A stretch of DNA of 9,502 nucleotides from an uncultured Amaricoccus sp. (lineage in GTDB: Bacteria > Pseudomonadota > Alphaproteobacteria > Rhodobacterales > Rhodobacteraceae), in NCBI RefSeq assembly GCF_937891315.1, contig NZ_CALAGI010000117.1:1-9502 (forward strand), given 5' to 3'. Below, piece after piece: positions 8,013-9,502 of this stretch. A program made the position numbers and the translations under genes. Every line of letters starts with the position of its first letter. The stretch's first letter is position 1. Below the pieces are notes generated by a model. The model saw only the letters and a program-made list of their open reading frames with translations, did no database searches and had not been told where the DNA came from.

Positions 8013-8018
8013 GGAGGG
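8013..8018 (+). promoter_or_regulatory. Strong ribosome binding site for the HTH gene
   Basis: GGAGGG sits 3 nt before the ATG at 8022, slightly closer than ideal but far stronger than anything near the alternative upstream ATG at 7941. It decides the start of the small HTH protein. Confidence 0.6.
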
Positions 8019-8021
8019 CGT

Positions 8022-8252
8022 ATGTCAGACAGCACATTTCTCACGCCGGAAGAGGTGGCCGAACGCTATCGTGGCAGCGTTTCCGTCGGCACCCTTCGGA
8101 ACTGGCGTGCGATGAAGATCGGGCCGTCGTTCGTAAAAATCGGCAAAGCGGTCCTCTACCGGGTCGATGAGCTTGAGGCGTGGGACGACAGGAATCGCGT
8201 GCAGTGCCGCGCCTCAAAGCGAATTGAGCAAGACGCCGTGGATCGCGCGTGA
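8022..8252 (+). CDS. Small helix-turn-helix protein, AlpA/excisionase (MerR-type HTH) family
   Basis: A 76-residue DNA-binding protein. The core is FLTPEEVAERY, then SVGTLRNWRAMKIGPSFVKIG, then VLYRVDELEAW. This is the usual HTH_17 layout: a helix-turn-helix followed by a beta-hairpin wing containing the 'G-P-x-F-x-K-x-G' turn. Proteins of this size and pattern act as excisionases or AlpA-like activators on prophages and integrative elements, or as small local regulators. The start at 8022 was chosen for its strong ribosome binding site; an ATG at 7941 would add 27 residues with no family-like content and would run through the inverted repeats. It stands alone, 280 nt after the helicase and convergent with the partition gene. 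Autoregulation through the upstream inverted repeats is plausible. Family call is firm; the regulated target is unknown. Confidence 0.85.
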   Translation: MSDSTFLTPEEVAERYRGSVSVGTLRNWRAMKIGPSFVKIGKAVLYRVDELEAWDDRNRVQCRASKRIEQDAVDRA

Positions 8253-8267
8253 TCGCTCAACCCAAAT

Positions 8268-8304
8268 GGCGGGCGTGCCAGTTGGCGCTCCCGACACGCC
8301 CGCC
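8268..8304. terminator. Candidate bidirectional terminator hairpin
   Basis: GGCGGGCGTG (8268-8277) pairs perfectly with CACGCCCGCC (8295-8304) around a 17-nt loop. It begins 15 nt after the HTH stop codon and lies between two convergent genes. AAA precedes it at 8264-8266 and a short TTT follows at 8309-8311, so each strand has only a minimal U-run. It is a strong stem but a weak terminator by the classical rule. Confidence 0.4.
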
Positions 8305-8341
8305 CGCCTTTGGTTCATGGGAGGCAAACTGCCCCTCATGC

Positions 8342-8365
8342 GGCCGGATCTTATGACGACCGGCC
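8342..8365. repeat. GGCCGG/CCGGCC inverted repeat in the convergent spacer
   Basis: A 6-bp perfect stem (8342-8347 with 8360-8365) with a 12-nt loop. A further near-palindrome lies at 8316-8326 and 8330-8340 (CATGGGAGGCA against TGCCCCTCATG, two mismatches). The 224-bp spacer 8253-8476 thus carries three potential hairpins and no gene I can support. They may help separate the two convergent transcripts. Confidence 0.25.
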
Positions 8366-8476
8366 TGGTGGGCTTCATGCGGGTTCGCCGCCATTCCCAC
8401 CGCCATGCTTGATCCGCCCCACAGTGCGGCTTCTCCCATGGTCCCCGCGCTTATCGGGTCCGGGTCCCCATATGAC

Positions 8477-9310
8477 TCAGGCGCCTGGCGATTCCGCGAT
8501 CGGGCCGAGGGTGTCGATCTCGGCGATCTTCTGAAACTCGCCGAGATAATCCTGCTGATAAGTCGCCAGCCAGCGGACCACCCGATTGTTCGCAAGGAGC
8601 TTGGCGATGTATCCGCGCGCGACAGTCAAATGCAGATTGTCGATACCGTAGGTTTCCTCGACTGACTTCACTTGGGTCTGGAGCGCCGCCAGTTCCCGTT
8701 CCATCCGGGCGATCTGTTGACCCGAGGGCGTCGGCTTGCCGCCGCCCTTTCCCCTCTTGGTGGCGGCAAGCTGGTTTTCGGATGTCGCAGCGCGCAGCGC
8801 GCGCGCAAACATGACCGTAAAATTGTTCTGGCCGATCATCAGATCGGCGGCTTCAATCTGCCGGACGGCTGTCATCTGACGCAGAATGTCGAACACCTTC
8901 ATCGAGCAAGGCGTATCCTTCAGCATCTCTGCTGCCTCGGCGCTGATCCCCTCCAGCAACCGGGAACGCCGCAGCACGGACTGCACCTGGAGGTTCAGGG
9001 CATCTGCAATGTCAGCCGACGACACGCCTCGATCCATCGCCCGCGTAATCATCCGGTGCTCTTGGATCGGCGGGATGCGATTGACGCGCTTGTTATAGGT
9101 ATAGGTATCGTCGTCAGCAGCGATCAGGCACTCGACCTCGGCGATACCAAGTTCCTTCAGCGCCTCCAGCCGAAGGTGGCCGTCGAGGAGAAACCAGGTT
9201 CCGGCATTCTTTTCATCCGCCATGACGACAGGCGCTTCGATCAGGCCGATCGCCTTGATGGAACTCAGAACCTGCGAATAGGACCGACTCTCCTTGGCGC
9301 CGCTCGGCAA
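8477..9310 (-). CDS. ParB/RepB-family partition protein with RepB C-terminal domain, 5' end truncated
   Basis: 277 residues remain. The ParB N-terminal domain runs from SYSQVLSSIKAIGLIEAPVV (residues 10-29) through LLDGHLRLEALKELG (41-55), the equivalent of the GxxR box. It continues through DDDTYTYNKRVNRIPPIQEH. A helix-turn-helix lies near 95-118 (GVSSADIADALNLQVQSVLR), followed by the RepB-type C-terminal domain with a short coiled coil (about 197-219, RMERELAALQTQVKSVEE). Related proteins bind centromere-like DNA in plasmid partition; chromosomal copies sit on integrated elements, often in pairs. The apparent TTG start at 9310 is not a genuine start: it reads the Leu of the family's internal LPxGAK motif. 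An in-frame TAG follows two codons upstream (9314-9316), inside hemL sequence, so about 20-30 N-terminal residues are missing. There is no visible ribosome binding site. Family call is strong; an active product from this copy is doubtful. Confidence 0.85.
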   Translation of the reverse strand: MPSGAKESRSYSQVLSSIKAIGLIEAPVVMADEKNAGTWFLLDGHLRLEALKELGIAEVECLIAADDDTYTYNKRVNRIPPIQEHRMITRAMDRGVSSADIADALNLQVQSVLRRSRLLEGISAEAAEMLKDTPCSMKVFDILRQMTAVRQIEAADLMIGQNNFTVMFARALRAATSENQLAATKRGKGGGKPTPSGQQIARMERELAALQTQVKSVEETYGIDNLHLTVARGYIAKLLANNRVVRWLATYQQDYLGEFQKIAEIDTLGPIAESPGA

Positions 9311-9502
9311 CGTCTACCAGGCGGGCACGCTGTCGGGCAACCCGATCGCGATGGCCGCAGGACTCGCGACGCTCGAGCTGATCTCGGCGCCGGGCTTCTA
9401 CGAGGCGACCTCGGCGCGGCTGGGCCGGCTGGTCGCCGGCCTGCGCGAGGCGGCGAAGGCGGCCGGCGTGACCTTCAGCGCGCAGCAGTGCGGCACGATG
9501 GC
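9294..9502 (+). CDS. hemL: hemL fragment: glutamate-1-semialdehyde 2,1-aminomutase, internal piece
   Basis: The frame beginning LAPLGNVYQAGTLSGNPIAM and continuing AAGLATLELI matches the highly conserved C-terminal region of HemL. HemL is the PLP enzyme that converts glutamate-1-semialdehyde to 5-aminolevulinate in the C5 haem pathway. The fragment starts at about residue 290 of a roughly 425-residue enzyme and runs off the window. The catalytic PLP-binding lysine, about 20 residues before this point in the family, is absent. Upstream in this frame there is a TAG at 9279-9281 and no usable start codon or ribosome binding site, because the preceding DNA is the antisense of the partition gene. 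It is therefore a broken or chimeric copy, not an expressed gene as drawn. The identification is confident; how it came to be here is not known. Confidence 0.85.
   Translation, partial: MAPLGNVYQAGTLSGNPIAMAAGLATLELISAPGFYEATSARLGRLVAGLREAAKAAGVTFSAQQCGTM

Noticed and set aside
7941..8021. Longer start for the HTH protein at the ATG at 7941
   Set aside because: The added 27 residues have no domain content and span the inverted repeats, while the ATG at 8022 has a strong GGAGGG site.
8257..8439. Possible 60-residue minus-strand ORF downstream of the ParB gene
   Set aside because: No recognisable family and no proper ribosome binding site (GGGGA only 2 nt from the ATG). It runs through the hairpins, and its composition looks like translated spacer.
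7742..8476. CRISPR array, tRNA or riboswitch in the non-coding stretches
   Set aside because: No regularly spaced repeats, no cloverleaf or CCA-proximal pattern, and no known aptamer core could be seen.

Overview
The window is GC-rich proteobacterial DNA. The + strand of roughly the first 7.7 kb is a tight four-gene run. It begins with the C-terminal part of an AddA/RecB-like helicase-nuclease (2-1573, open at the left edge). A DUF6361-family protein follows (1578-2756), then a phospholipase-D-like (PLD) protein with two HxK half-sites (2746-4602), then a large SNF2-like superfamily 2 helicase (4592-7741). The genes are separated by 4 nt and then overlap by 11 nt twice, so they almost certainly form one translationally coupled operon that starts left of the window. 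An end-processing helicase-nuclease, a PLD-type putative nuclease, an uncharacterised DUF6361 protein and an SF2 helicase together look like an anti-phage or anti-plasmid defence island. The mix recalls helicase+PLD systems such as DISARM, Azaca and Mokosh, but I cannot assign it to a named system from sequence alone. No experimental function is implied by the sequence.

The operon is followed by about 280 bp of non-coding DNA with several short perfect inverted repeats. Next is a 76-residue AlpA/excisionase-like helix-turn-helix protein (8022-8252, +). Convergent to it is a ParB/RepB-C-type partition protein on the minus strand (8477-9310). The roughly 225 bp between them holds hairpins that may end transcription from both sides. 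Small HTH regulators and chromosomal RepB-type ParB proteins are typical cargo of integrated mobile elements, so the defence-like operon probably sits on a genomic island.

At about 9282-9313 the ParB gene loses its N-terminus and the sequence switches abruptly to an internal piece of hemL (glutamate-1-semialdehyde aminomutase, + strand, to the window end), which itself lacks its first two thirds. Both reading frames hit a stop within a few codons beyond the junction. This is either an assembly chimera or a real deletion or recombination scar.

Host clues conflict. The RepB-type ParB is of a kind I associate with alphaproteobacterial plasmids and islands. HemL belongs to the C5 haem pathway, used by gamma- and betaproteobacteria rather than by classical alphaproteobacteria, which use ALA synthase. 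I therefore leave the host at Proteobacteria.
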